The notes beneath the pieces were generated by a model. That model ran no database searches. It had not been told where the DNA came from and saw only the letters and a program-made list of their open reading frames with translations. Below are positions 45,919 to 54,505 of a DNA stretch of 64,000 bases, in pieces (the stretch's first letter is position 1; the number at the start of each line of letters is the position of its first letter). The stretch lies in the NCBI RefSeq assembly GCF_001437055.1, contig NZ_JQBW01000005.1:1-64000 (forward strand), in the 5' to 3' direction. This DNA comes from Limosilactobacillus secaliphilus (GTDB lineage Bacteria > Bacillota > Bacilli > Lactobacillales > Lactobacillaceae). A program made the position numbers and the translations under genes.

Positions 45919-47166
45919 CTACTCTCTCCTTATTTTTTCCAATGCTTGCTTAGCAGTTTGCCGGTCAACATGGTCCAGCTTCTGCAAGGCTGCCACTACC
46001 GCATCAACCTCGTCATCTTTAGCACCCACACTAAGGGCCAGCGACCGGTATTGCAGCTGCATGTGGCCGGCCTGAATGCCCGTTGTGGCGAGTGCGCGTA
46101 AGGCAGCCAAATTCTGGGCCAAACCGATACTAGCCACGACTGCAGCCAATTCGGCACTGCTGTGAATCTGACTCAGTTGGTAATTGATCTTGGATTGCTG
46201 ACTCAGCTTGATTGAACCGCCAACGATGCCTAGGGATAACGGAATAGTCAGCTGGCCCCGCAATCCCTGCTTGTCTGTTTGCCAGGTTGCCAGGCCACGA
46301 TATGGGTGACCATCGGCTGCATAAGCATGAGCACCTGCTTCAACCGACCGCCAGTCATTGCCGCTAGCGATCACTGCAGCATCAATGCCGTTCATGATGC
46401 CCTTGTTATGGGTGGCAGCCCGAAACTCGTCGACCTGCGCCAACTCACTCAGCTGAGCAATCCGTTGTGCCACTTGGGAACCGGCCATAGTCTTGGTGGC
46501 CAGTTGTTCATTCGTCACATGGCAGGTCACTGTTTGCAAACTGCCCACAAAAAGGTTGCTTAAGATAGCCGTCAAGACGTGGAAGCCCTGGTCGCTCAGA
46601 AAGTGGCCGACCGCTTCGGCCATGGTGTTGACGCTATTGGCTCCCATAGCTTCTTGCACATCGACATAGACGTCCACGCTCAGATAACCCGGTAGTTCCC
46701 GGACTTTTACTTGACGAGCACCACCGCCACGCGCTTTCATCGACGGCCGTGCAGCATTGGCCACCTGAAGCAGTTGGTCAGCATGGTCCAGCAGCCATTG
46801 CTTTGTGCGCTCATGATGATCTGGCTGGTCGACGAGGACTACCTGGCCAATCACCTGGTGGGTCTGCTTGGGAGCAGTGAAGCCCCCTGATAAGCGTACC
46901 CGTTTAGCACCATTGTTGGCTGCGGCAATGACGGACGGCTCTTCGGTCACCATGGGCACCAGATAAGTTCGGCCATTAACCAACAGATCGGTCACCACAC
47001 CCATAGGCAGGCGGTAATCACTGATATAGTTTTCCACCAGCTCGTTATTCATGGGGCTCGCCTGGCGCTTTAAGAAGTCCAGTTGCTCCTGATTCAGATT
47101 GGCAGTCTGAGCCAAGCGCTGGCGGCGTGCTGCGGGTGTCAGACGGTATAAGGGCTGCTCGCTCAT
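45919..47166 (-). CDS. mvaA: hydroxymethylglutaryl-CoA reductase, class II
   Basis: MvaA makes mevalonate from HMG-CoA for isoprenoids. The 415-aa class II enzyme has VTEEPSVIAAANNGAKR (catalytic Glu), VDVQEAMGANSVNTMAEAV, AATHNKGIMNGIDAAVIA (catalytic Lys and Asp) and LGIVGGSIKLSQQ. ATG overlaps the ppx stop by four bases (ATGA). Its presence with ispE in the same window is notable because the two belong to different isoprenoid routes. Confidence 0.96.
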   Translation of the reverse strand: MSEQPLYRLTPAARRQRLAQTANLNQEQLDFLKRQASPMNNELVENYISDYRLPMGVVTDLLVNGRTYLVPMVTEEPSVIAAANNGAKRVRLSGGFTAPKQTHQVIGQVVLVDQPDHHERTKQWLLDHADQLLQVANAARPSMKARGGGARQVKVRELPGYLSVDVYVDVQEAMGANSVNTMAEAVGHFLSDQGFHVLTAILSNLFVGSLQTVTCHVTNEQLATKTMAGSQVAQRIAQLSELAQVDEFRAATHNKGIMNGIDAAVIASGNDWRSVEAGAHAYAADGHPYRGLATWQTDKQGLRGQLTIPLSLGIVGGSIKLSQQSKINYQLSQIHSSAELAAVVASIGLAQNLAALRALATTGIQAGHMQLQYRSLALSVGAKDDEVDAVVAALQKLDHVDRQTAKQALEKIRRE

Positions 47167-48104
47167 GATTGCTTCACCAGTTGCCGATCACGCTGCTGAA
47201 TGTATTCGGTAATGATTCCTTCACGAACACCGCTTTCGGAAAAGATCACCCGGCCATCACTGTTTCGCTGCAATAAGCAGATTAATGGCAGCATCCCGCC
47301 GACAATGATGTCCGCCCGGTCTGGCTCCAGGCCCGGCATGTGCTTGCGTTGGGCCAGGTTGCGGTTCAAGAGCTCACGGTAAGTGGCATAAACCACGCGG
47401 GACGTTAAACGGTAACCGTGAATGCTGCGAGAATGCTGGTGACGATAAGCCTTCGTCATCCGAGCCAGGGTACGGTTGGCCCCACCGAGCAACACAATTG
47501 GCACCCGGTTGGCATAGCGCAGCCACGGAATCTTATTGAAGCGGCCGGTCACCAGTGTTTGGGCCCGGAATAAATCTGCCGACCGCACATAACCGCCCAA
47601 GCGGAACTGCTCAGACAAGTTAACGGCACCAAACGGAATTGAAATCAAATCGCGTGCCTGACGGTGTTGCACAAGCACCAGTTCACAGCTGGCCCCGCCA
47701 ACATCCAAAATCAGGCAGTGATCCATCTTCAGGGTGCGAATCACCCCTAAATAGTCGTAGTAAGCCTCTTGACGGCCCGACAATACGCGCAAGTCAATTC
47801 CCACTTCCTGCTTCACCCGCTGCAAGAATTCTTGCTGGTTCTTTGCTTGCCGTACAGCCGCCGTCGTAATTCCGGCAACTTTTAAGTTGGGATAGGTCCG
47901 GTATACCTCCTTGAACCGTTTTAAAGCCTGAATCGTGTGCTCAATCGCTGGTTCTTGTAATACCTTTTCGGCCCCCATCCCTTCAGACAAACGTGTGTCT
48001 TCCTTCACCCGTTTGATCTCATGGAAGCTGCCATTATTGTTGATTCTGGTAATTGCCATCCGTGCTGAATTGGAACCCAGATCAACAATCGCAAGGTTTT
48101 CCAC
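47163..48104 (-). CDS. ppx: Ppx/GppA phosphatase family protein
   Basis: The 313-aa protein has the actin-like ATPase fold of exopolyphosphatases and pppGpp phosphatases: AIVDLGSNSARMAI at the start, RVKEDTRLSEGMG, and the phosphate loop DVGGASCELVLV. It lacks the long C-terminal domain of E. coli Ppx. Polyphosphate or (p)ppGpp is the expected substrate. The start is GTG at 48104 with AGAGGTG nine nt upstream. It opens the operon with mvaA and is divergent from helD. Confidence 0.9.
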   Translation of the reverse strand: MENLAIVDLGSNSARMAITRINNNGSFHEIKRVKEDTRLSEGMGAEKVLQEPAIEHTIQALKRFKEVYRTYPNLKVAGITTAAVRQAKNQQEFLQRVKQEVGIDLRVLSGRQEAYYDYLGVIRTLKMDHCLILDVGGASCELVLVQHRQARDLISIPFGAVNLSEQFRLGGYVRSADLFRAQTLVTGRFNKIPWLRYANRVPIVLLGGANRTLARMTKAYRHQHSRSIHGYRLTSRVVYATYRELLNRNLAQRKHMPGLEPDRADIIVGGMLPLICLLQRNSDGRVIFSESGVREGIITEYIQQRDRQLVKQS

Positions 48105-48209
48105 GGCTCATCACCTCTTTTGTTTTTTGGATTAGTCGTTTTTCAATCCCTTTAATGTTACCATTTTATGTTCGGTGAAACATTACTAAACTACCCTGGT
48201 TCATAAATT

Positions 48210-48237
48210 TTGGTGCATAACGCAAGCATGATAAAAT
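48210..48237 (+). promoter_or_regulatory. helD promoter, extended -10
   Basis: TTGGTG (48210-48215), 16-nt spacer, TAAAAT (48232-48237) preceded by TGA. Confidence 0.6.
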
Positions 48238-48263
48238 ATATTCACTTGAAAGGAGCGATTGTC

Positions 48264-50573
48264 TTGGCAGACCAGGCTGATCTGAAACGAGAACAAAAAC
48301 GAGTAGACATGGTCATTCACCAAATTGACGTGCAAATTGAACGGGCTAAATCCGCTTTAGCCGCCGCCCATAAGGAAACGCGCGCCGTTGAACAGAATTA
48401 CGGTGAAAACGCCTCAATCAACCGTTATGAAGTCGATGACATTGCGGAATCTCGTTCGGCCATCGAACAGCAACGTCAGCTGGTTTCCCGGGCTGCCGAG
48501 AACGAAGACATCCTGCGCCGGCAGCTGCAAACCTTGCAAACCCTGCGCAAGTCGCCATACTTTGGACGGATTGACATCCAGGATCCTGATGAAAAAGAAC
48601 CGGAAAGCCTGTACATCGGTGTGGCTTCGTTAATGAACGACGACAAGACGGATTTCTTGGTTTATGACTGGCGGGCGCCCATCTCCGGTATTTACTACAA
48701 CGGTACCTTAGGCAATGTCAGCTACCAGACACCGAGTGGCCTGCGTCAAGCCAAGTTGTTGAAGAAGCGTCAATTCACGATTGTGGACGGCAAGATCACC
48801 AACATGTTTGACACCAACGAAACGGTCGGTGACGAAATGCTGCAAAACGCACTGGGACACACGGACGACGCCTACATGCAAAACATTGTCGCCACGATCC
48901 AACACGAACAAAACGACATCATCCGCAACACCGATAGTGACCTGATGATCGTCCAAGGGGTTGCTGGTAGTGGGAAGACTTCCACCATCCTGCAGCGGAT
49001 CGCCTACCTGCTTTACCATGCCAAGGCTTCGCTCAACGCGGACCAGATTGTCCTCTTCTCGCCGAACCGGCTATTCAGCCAATACATTTCGCAAGTCCTG
49101 CCTAGCTTAGGTGAACGGAACATGCGCCAGGTCACGCTCGATGGTTTCTTGAAACGCCGCTTTGAAGGCTTAGACGTTGAATCGATTTTTGACCGCTACG
49201 AAAAGGTCGGTATCCAGGGCAGCCCCGTGCAGCAAGTGATGGAATCCGCCCAATTCATGCAGGCGGTGGCCAATTACTGCAACCAACTACGACACGGGCA
49301 GCACGAGCTCTTCTTTGCCGACGTCAGTTTTCGTGAGCACCCCTTCTTCTCCGCTGACCACGTGAAGGCAATCTTTGCAGAACAGCCAAGTGCCATGAGC
49401 ATTCCTGACCGGATCATCCGCACCAAGAACCGGCTGATCCGCGAGTTGCAGGCCAAAACTCGCAAAGTTGCCCAACAAGACTGGCTGCAAAAGGAGCTCA
49501 ACGACCTGACTAAGTTGCAGATCCTCCACTTGATGGGCAAGCACCACTTAGACGACTTCAAAGATGAACAGGCAGCCAACCGCTATTTGGCCCGGCGCCT
49601 GGCTCACGAACGTCTGCGCGTGGTTGCCGACGCCATCTACAACAACTACTTCTTAAACTTCAATGCTCAGTACCAAAATTTCCTGGGAAATAACGTCTGG
49701 GGCGGCCAAGTTGAGCCTGAAACCGTGCAGGCGTTGATCAAAGATTTCCAGCATGATTGGGAATACCACCGGTTGAAGCTGGTTCATGCAGCGCCATTCA
49801 TGATGCTGCGCGATCTCATCACCGGCGAAGGTCAGAACCACGACTTCCAATACGTCTTCATTGACGAAATGCAGGATTACTCGCCAGCCATGCTGATCTA
49901 TTTCCGCCACGTTTTTGCCAACGCCAAGTTCACGATCCTGGGTGACAGCGAGCAAGCCCTCTTTTATCCATTGGCGCTGCCCGAGCAACTCCTGCAGCGC
50001 CTCTCCGTTGAACTGCATGCCAAGCATCCGCGCTTGATCACCCTGCGCCAGAGTTACCGTTCCACGTACGAGATTACGTCGTTTGCTAAATCACTACTGC
50101 CAGACGGTCACCTCATTCGGGCCTTCAGCCGGCATGGTGAGAAGCCGCAATTGACCATGTCCTACCACCGTGATCAATGGCAAGCCGACCTGACCGCAGC
50201 GGTTCGACGCGGCTTGAAGTCTTACCCGACCGTTGCCATCCTGACCCGGACTGAAGGACAGGCTCAGGCCATCTACTCCTTGCTCCACCAGCACTTCCAC
50301 AACATTACCTGTCTCAGTGCCGATGACAAGCAGATGCCAGCCGGTGTCCTGGTCCTGCCAGCCTACTTAGCCAAGGGACTAGAATTTGATTCCGTCATCA
50401 TCGCCAACAGCAGCGCACAGGCATTGGGCCCGGACGCTACCGGCCTGCTCTACACCATGGCCAGCCGGGCGATGCACCAGCTGACAATTTTGAGTCTGGG
50501 ACCGGTTGCGGACGCCTTTACAGATAAAGCAAGTCGGCAATTACAGATCACCCACCAGCTCAACAAAGCCTAA
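48264..50573 (+). CDS. helD: RNA polymerase recycling motor HelD
   Basis: HelD is a UvrD-like SF1 ATPase that releases stalled RNA polymerase. The 769-aa protein has a long N-terminal coiled coil (about 1-75) that enters the RNAP secondary channel, Walker A VQGVAGSGKTSTI (about 230), Walker B YVFIDEMQDYSPAM, and the 2A domain with GDSEQAL and LRQSYRSTYEI. The start is TTG at 48264, eight nt after AAAGGAG; ATG codons upstream precede that site. Confidence 0.95.
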   Translation: MADQADLKREQKRVDMVIHQIDVQIERAKSALAAAHKETRAVEQNYGENASINRYEVDDIAESRSAIEQQRQLVSRAAENEDILRRQLQTLQTLRKSPYFGRIDIQDPDEKEPESLYIGVASLMNDDKTDFLVYDWRAPISGIYYNGTLGNVSYQTPSGLRQAKLLKKRQFTIVDGKITNMFDTNETVGDEMLQNALGHTDDAYMQNIVATIQHEQNDIIRNTDSDLMIVQGVAGSGKTSTILQRIAYLLYHAKASLNADQIVLFSPNRLFSQYISQVLPSLGERNMRQVTLDGFLKRRFEGLDVESIFDRYEKVGIQGSPVQQVMESAQFMQAVANYCNQLRHGQHELFFADVSFREHPFFSADHVKAIFAEQPSAMSIPDRIIRTKNRLIRELQAKTRKVAQQDWLQKELNDLTKLQILHLMGKHHLDDFKDEQAANRYLARRLAHERLRVVADAIYNNYFLNFNAQYQNFLGNNVWGGQVEPETVQALIKDFQHDWEYHRLKLVHAAPFMMLRDLITGEGQNHDFQYVFIDEMQDYSPAMLIYFRHVFANAKFTILGDSEQALFYPLALPEQLLQRLSVELHAKHPRLITLRQSYRSTYEITSFAKSLLPDGHLIRAFSRHGEKPQLTMSYHRDQWQADLTAAVRRGLKSYPTVAILTRTEGQAQAIYSLLHQHFHNITCLSADDKQMPAGVLVLPAYLAKGLEFDSVIIANSSAQALGPDATGLLYTMASRAMHQLTILSLGPVADAFTDKASRQLQITHQLNKA

Positions 50574-50579
50574 CAAAAC

Positions 50580-50615
50580 AAACCGCCAACGTTTTTCATG
50601 CGTTGGCGGTTTTTC
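50580..50615. terminator. helD terminator (bidirectional)
   Basis: AACCGCCAACG (50581-50591) pairs with CGTTGGCGGTT (50601-50611), with A and T runs; it also serves the converging DUF915 gene. Confidence 0.9.
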
Positions 50616-50630
50616 TGTAAAATGAACTGT

Positions 50631-51503
50631 TTAAACGGCGTGGTTCCACAAGAAGTTGTACAGCAAGGCGTTCACATCATCGTTGTGGTGGAGGCGACTG
50701 TGGGACGCATATTTACCATGCATTTCTTTCTCGGTGTATGACTTGGGCCGGTTGTTCAGCAAGTAGCGTAATGACTGAGCGGATTGCACCGTCAGATCGC
50801 CATCCGTACCATGGCCCTTGTTGCCATAGACATTCAGCACCTCAGCCGACCGCGGATAAGAGTCGCGCAAAGGCAGCAGCGCCTTGTACTGCTTGCTCAT
50901 ATGATTCGGTTTGCCGTTCTTGTCGACTGAATCGTTGTTCTTGTTGTAATCATCCATCACCAGGCCGTTGAACGGACCAGCCAAAGCGACCTGCTTATTC
51001 AAGCGCGGCAGCTTCTGGTCATGCCGGTAGTAGTAGAGCAGGTAAAAGCTGATATCCTGGTTGCCCATCGAATGACCGACCAGGTTGACCTTCTTGAAGC
51101 GGTAACGGTTCTGAACACTCACAATCACGTTCCGGGCCCAGCGTGCATCCGTTCTACGGTTGGTTACCCGCGGATTGTCATAGTTAACCTCGACTACCGG
51201 ATGGGTGGTGCCCTTCTTCCATTTACCGCTCAGCGATACTTGACCGCTGGGCCGTACATGCGCGACTAAAACATCACTCTTCTTCAAAATTCCTTCTTTG
51301 ATGGCCCCGTTCACCATGTATTCTTCGGCATGGTAGCTGCTGCCATAGCCGTGGAAGAAGAAGGTCGGGGTCCCAACCGTTGGGGCATTTTTATCCTGGT
51401 GTTGCCGCACTGAAGCTCGCAACAAGGAGCCATTATAGTAAGCCACCCCGCCTACGACCAGCAAAATAACAATTAACAAGCCCCATAACCATTTTTTCTT
51501 CAT
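50631..51503 (-). CDS. DUF915 alpha/beta hydrolase, membrane-anchored or secreted
   Basis: A 290-aa protein with an N-terminal hydrophobic segment (about 4-23, WLWGLLIVILLVVGGVAYY) that may be a signal anchor, then a hydrolase domain with the oxyanion region TPTFFFHGYGSS, nucleophile elbow VGHSMGNQ, and a late GNKGHGTDGDLTV and SRLHHN for acid and His. The family is frequent on lactobacillus surfaces; substrate unknown. The ATG start has AAGGAGG nine nt upstream. It ends the CPA2-DUF915 pair. Confidence 0.88.
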   Translation of the reverse strand: MKKKWLWGLLIVILLVVGGVAYYNGSLLRASVRQHQDKNAPTVGTPTFFFHGYGSSYHAEEYMVNGAIKEGILKKSDVLVAHVRPSGQVSLSGKWKKGTTHPVVEVNYDNPRVTNRRTDARWARNVIVSVQNRYRFKKVNLVGHSMGNQDISFYLLYYYRHDQKLPRLNKQVALAGPFNGLVMDDYNKNNDSVDKNGKPNHMSKQYKALLPLRDSYPRSAEVLNVYGNKGHGTDGDLTVQSAQSLRYLLNNRPKSYTEKEMHGKYASHSRLHHNDDVNALLYNFLWNHAV

Positions 51504-51524
51504 CAGCTTTGCCTCCTTAACGGA

Positions 51525-52682
51525 TTAACGTTCGTGGACCCGCCGCAGTGAATGTTTCAAGATAAACGGTGCCAGCAAGGTGGCTAGAACGATTACCGTA
51601 ATGATATCAGAGTAGTACTTTTCCGATAATAAATGTGCTTGGAAGCCAACTTGCGCGGTGATCAAAGCCATTTCGCCGCGCGCAATCATCCCGCTCCCGA
51701 TGATGTAAGAACTGTCAAGGTTGAAGCCCATGAGCTTGGCTCCCCCACCACAGCCGCAAAGCTTGGTCAGGCAGGCCAAAATCGTCATCATGATGATGAA
51801 AACCAAGGAACTCATAAAGTGGTCAAAGCGCATGCTCAGGCCCACGTTGACGAAGAAGATCGGGATGAAGATTGCATAGCCGATGGGTTCAAAGCTGCGG
51901 TTAACGGTGGCTTTCTTCTTGGTATTAGCAACCGCAATCCCAGCAAAGAAGGAGCCAACTGCCCCGCTTAGGTGGACACCGTCGGCTAAGGCAGCCATAC
52001 CCAGGCAGATCACCATAGCCATGACTGATGGTGCCGCGACCGTCTCCAAGCGTTCACTCGTATGCATCATGTAAGGGGCCAGCCAGCGGATCAACAGGTA
52101 GGTGCCACCAAAGAAGACGACCTGCATGATCAGAGTTAAGGGGAGGTTTTGCTGGGTTGAATGACCACCCTGGCTGTTCATCATCCCGATCAACAGACTT
52201 AAGGCGATCACACCACCAATGTCGTCAGCAACGGCCGCACCTAGGATGGTAGCCCCTTCCTTGCTGCTCAATTGGTTGTATTCGCGCAGGACGGCGACCG
52301 AAATGCTGACTGACGTTGCGGAAAAGATAACCCCGATGAAGAGGGATTCGAACCACTGCATCCCATAGATGTCAGCGGCCACACCCATCACAATGACTGG
52401 CAAAAGCATCCCCAGCAAGGCAACGACAATGGCGGGCTTCAAGTATTTCTTCAGGAGGGTTAGATCACTTTCAAGACCGGCGATAAACATCAAAATGATC
52501 ACCCCGATCTCCTGGAACTCGTTAATCATGGCGTTGGGCTGAATCCACCCCAAAACGGCCGGTCCCACCACGATGCCAAAAACGATTTGGCCAATCACGT
52601 CGGGGATCCCAGCCCGGATGCATAGCTGTCCTACAATCTGAGTACCTAATAGGATTAACGCTAAAGCGCCAACGAATTCCAT
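51525..52682 (-). CDS. cation:proton antiporter, CPA2/NapA-like
   Basis: A 385-aa membrane protein with about 12 TM segments. The two acidic residues of electrogenic antiporters lie in GAAVADDIGGVIAL, and GQIVFGIVVGPAVLGWI is the family N-terminal motif. Na+ or K+ exchange for H+ is expected. No C-terminal RCK domain is present. ATG at 52682 has GGAGGAAC upstream; the longer frame to 52814 runs through the promoter. Confidence 0.92.
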   Translation of the reverse strand: MEFVGALALILLGTQIVGQLCIRAGIPDVIGQIVFGIVVGPAVLGWIQPNAMINEFQEIGVIILMFIAGLESDLTLLKKYLKPAIVVALLGMLLPVIVMGVAADIYGMQWFESLFIGVIFSATSVSISVAVLREYNQLSSKEGATILGAAVADDIGGVIALSLLIGMMNSQGGHSTQQNLPLTLIMQVVFFGGTYLLIRWLAPYMMHTSERLETVAAPSVMAMVICLGMAALADGVHLSGAVGSFFAGIAVANTKKKATVNRSFEPIGYAIFIPIFFVNVGLSMRFDHFMSSLVFIIMMTILACLTKLCGCGGGAKLMGFNLDSSYIIGSGMIARGEMALITAQVGFQAHLLSEKYYSDIITVIVLATLLAPFILKHSLRRVHER

Positions 52683-52727
52683 GAATGTTCCTCCAATAAA
52701 ACTAAAAAGAAAAAAGCTGTTTATTAT

Positions 52728-52756
52728 TATATACGGATAAACCACCGCTTTGACAA
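52728..52756 (-). promoter_or_regulatory. CPA2 antiporter promoter
   Basis: On the minus strand, TTGTCA (52751-52756), a 17-nt spacer and TATATA (52728-52733), with TATAAT overlapping two bases further. Confidence 0.65.
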
Positions 52757-52810
52757 CAAAAAAGCTGGAGCGCAACCGAATTATCCATGGCTTCGGTGAA
52801 ACGCCCCAGC
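52757..52810 (-). terminator. aldo/keto reductase terminator
   Basis: On the minus strand GCTGGGGCG (52802-52810) pairs with CGCTCCAGC (52764-52772), with an inner ACCGAA/TTCGGT stem, followed by TTTTTTG. It abuts the antiporter promoter. Confidence 0.85.
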
Positions 52811-52845
52811 GCATTTAATTGTTGATTCTTAACTACCGATACAGA

Positions 52846-53736
52846 TTACCATCTGCCAGGTGCCCCGATGTAGTCATCGACACCGTCAGGATTGCCTGAC
52901 CACTTGAACTTATCGTACCAAATGGCATGCTGGCCCTTATCCAATGCGTCGATGCGCATCATGTCAAACGGCGTCAGTGTAAAGTCAAAGATATCCGCGT
53001 TCTCCTTCATCCGCGCAACGTGGGCAGTCTTGCACAGTTCGATTACGCCGTGCTGCAGGCCCCAACGCAGGATAACCTGGGCTGCGGTCTTGTGGTGTGC
53101 CTGAGCGATCTCATTGATGACTGGTTCGTTGAGCAGGCTGCCATGGCCCAGTGGTGACCAAGCTTCCAATTGAATGCCGGCTGCCTTGTCGAACTTCACG
53201 ATGTGTGGCTGTAGGATTCCCGGATTGAATTCAATCTGGTTGACTGTTGGTAATGTCTTGGCATGGTCAATTAGGTTGATCATCCGGCCGTTATCGAAGT
53301 TGCAAACCCCAATGGCCCGAGCTTGACCGTCTGCTAAGATGGCCTCCATTGCCTTCCAGGTTTCAACGTAGCGACCATTCACTGGCCAGTGTTCCAAAAG
53401 CAGGTCAACGTGGTCGGTTTGAAGAGCCTTCAGTTGACCTTCAACGCCCTTGCGAACCCGATCGTAGTCGCCTTGGTCGCCATTGAAAATTTTCGTTGTC
53501 AAGAAGATGTCATCACGTGTTACTTTGCCACTCTTAATAGCCGCCTGCATTCCTTGGCCCACGCCTTCTTCATTGCCATATTGCTTGGCAGTGTCGATCA
53601 GGACGTAACCGTTGGCCAATGCATTTTGGACCATTGTGGCAGTCTCTTTAATTGGTGTCTTCCAAACACCCATCCCGAGCTGTGGGATCTTGACCCCATT
53701 GTTCAGAGTGATGCTTGGCTGCAAATTTTTATCCAT
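52846..53736 (-). CDS. aldo/keto reductase
   Basis: A 296-aa NADPH-dependent oxidoreductase with the catalytic tetrad visible: Asp and Tyr in LIDTAKQYGNEEGVG, Lys in TTKIFNGD, His in LLEHWPVNG. The cofactor region is VILRWGLQHGVIELCKTAH. It belongs to the AKR5-like diketogulonate/methylglyoxal reductase group; the substrate is unknown. ATG at 53736 follows GAGGTGAGAGTC. A TATAAT box lies about 15 nt upstream. Confidence 0.93.
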   Translation of the reverse strand: MDKNLQPSITLNNGVKIPQLGMGVWKTPIKETATMVQNALANGYVLIDTAKQYGNEEGVGQGMQAAIKSGKVTRDDIFLTTKIFNGDQGDYDRVRKGVEGQLKALQTDHVDLLLEHWPVNGRYVETWKAMEAILADGQARAIGVCNFDNGRMINLIDHAKTLPTVNQIEFNPGILQPHIVKFDKAAGIQLEAWSPLGHGSLLNEPVINEIAQAHHKTAAQVILRWGLQHGVIELCKTAHVARMKENADIFDFTLTPFDMMRIDALDKGQHAIWYDKFKWSGNPDGVDDYIGAPGRW

Positions 53737-53821
53737 GACTCTCACCTCAACTATTATTATAGGCTTTTTTTGCTGTGCACTGCAGTCTTTGAAGCGAAAA
53801 GCCCCAGTGAAGTGGCGGTTA

Positions 53822-53830
53822 TGCTATACT
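53822..53830 (+). promoter_or_regulatory. DUF1304 gene promoter, extended -10
   Basis: TGCTATACT, the extended -10 form seen at several genes here. It leaves a leader of about 130 nt. Confidence 0.55.
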
Positions 53831-53836
53831 CAACTT

Positions 53837-53933
53837 ACACCCTTGGCATGGAGCGAGTACCGATTCTATCGGTGGGGCGAATTAATTGCCCAGTCTCGTA
53901 TAAAGGCGGCCGGAATGATCCCGACCGCCTTTT
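53837..53933 (+). ncRNA. candidate three-way-junction leader with terminator
   Basis: CGAG (53854-53857) pairs with CTCG (53895-53898) and encloses two stems, ACCGAT/ATCGGT (53859-53864 with 53868-53873) and GGGC/GCCC (53875-53878 with 53888-53891). Four nt later an intrinsic terminator stem (53902-53913 with 53921-53932, AAAGGCGG/CCGCCTTT) ends about 32 nt before the gene. This is the layout of a ligand- or protein-sensing attenuator. It matches no riboswitch class I can name. Confidence 0.5.
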
Positions 53934-53964
53934 CCATCACTACGCGTTAAATATGGAGGCTATT

Positions 53965-54336
53965 ATGGAAATTATTGCTGCTTTCCTTGTCACATTTGTT
54001 GGCTGTGAACACCTGGCAATTATGCTGATTGAGATGTTTGCCAGTCCCCAGAAACAAGCTGAGTATTTCGACTTGAGTGTTGACTACACCAAACAACGTC
54101 CTGCTAGAATTGCCATGGCCAACCAAGGCATTTACAACGGTATGCTGGGATTCTTGATCTTGGTTAGCTACTGGCTCTTGCCCCGGACTTATCACCTGGT
54201 CGTCACCCAATTGTTAATGATTTTTGTTGTCGTAGTCGCCCTCTATGGTGGCTTTACGGTCAGCAGAAAAGTGTGGTCAATGCAGATGCTGCCAGCCGTT
54301 TTGGCAGGAGCCGCCGTTGGTTTCTGTATTTTGTAA
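53965..54336 (+). CDS. DUF1304 membrane protein
   Basis: A 123-aa protein with four TM segments (about 2-22, 50-70, 76-97 and 102-122). The first contains VGCEHLAIMLIEM, typical of DUF1304. Function is unknown. ATG at 53965 has GGAGG five nt upstream. It is a single-gene unit behind a structured leader, which suggests its product answers a small-molecule or ion signal. Confidence 0.85.
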   Translation: MEIIAAFLVTFVGCEHLAIMLIEMFASPQKQAEYFDLSVDYTKQRPARIAMANQGIYNGMLGFLILVSYWLLPRTYHLVVTQLLMIFVVVVALYGGFTVSRKVWSMQMLPAVLAGAAVGFCIL

Positions 54337-54399
54337 TTTAGTCAACAAAGGCCTTGTGACATAATCCCTTTTGCATACATCGAAATTTAACAGGCGGTA

Positions 54400-54451
54400 C
54401 AACAATGGCCCCCAACGTTCTGAGCTTTCGAACGCTGGGGGCCTATTGTTG
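54400..54451. other. long hairpin without U-tract
   Basis: CAACAAT-GGCCCCCA-CGTTC pairs with GAACG-TGGGGGCC-ATTGTTG (54400-54420 with 54430-54451), about 20 bp with one mismatch and one bulge. No T-run follows on either strand. Confidence 0.6.
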
Positions 54452-54456
54452 CTCGC

Positions 54457-54505
54457 GGGGGCGTGACTACGAAGCCATTAATAGCTTCTGTCACGCTCCT
54501 TTTTA
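54457..54505 (+). terminator. DUF1304 gene terminator
   Basis: GCGTGAC (54461-54467) pairs with GTCACGC (54490-54496), with an inner GAAGC/GCTTC stem, followed by TCCTTTTTAA. The T-run overlaps the stop codon of the converging GTPase gene. Confidence 0.75.

Noticed and set aside
53389-53964. Long upstream extension of the DUF1304 frame
   Set aside because: It runs through the promoter, the structured leader and antisense to the aldo/keto reductase; GGAGG and the family N-terminus set the start at 53965.
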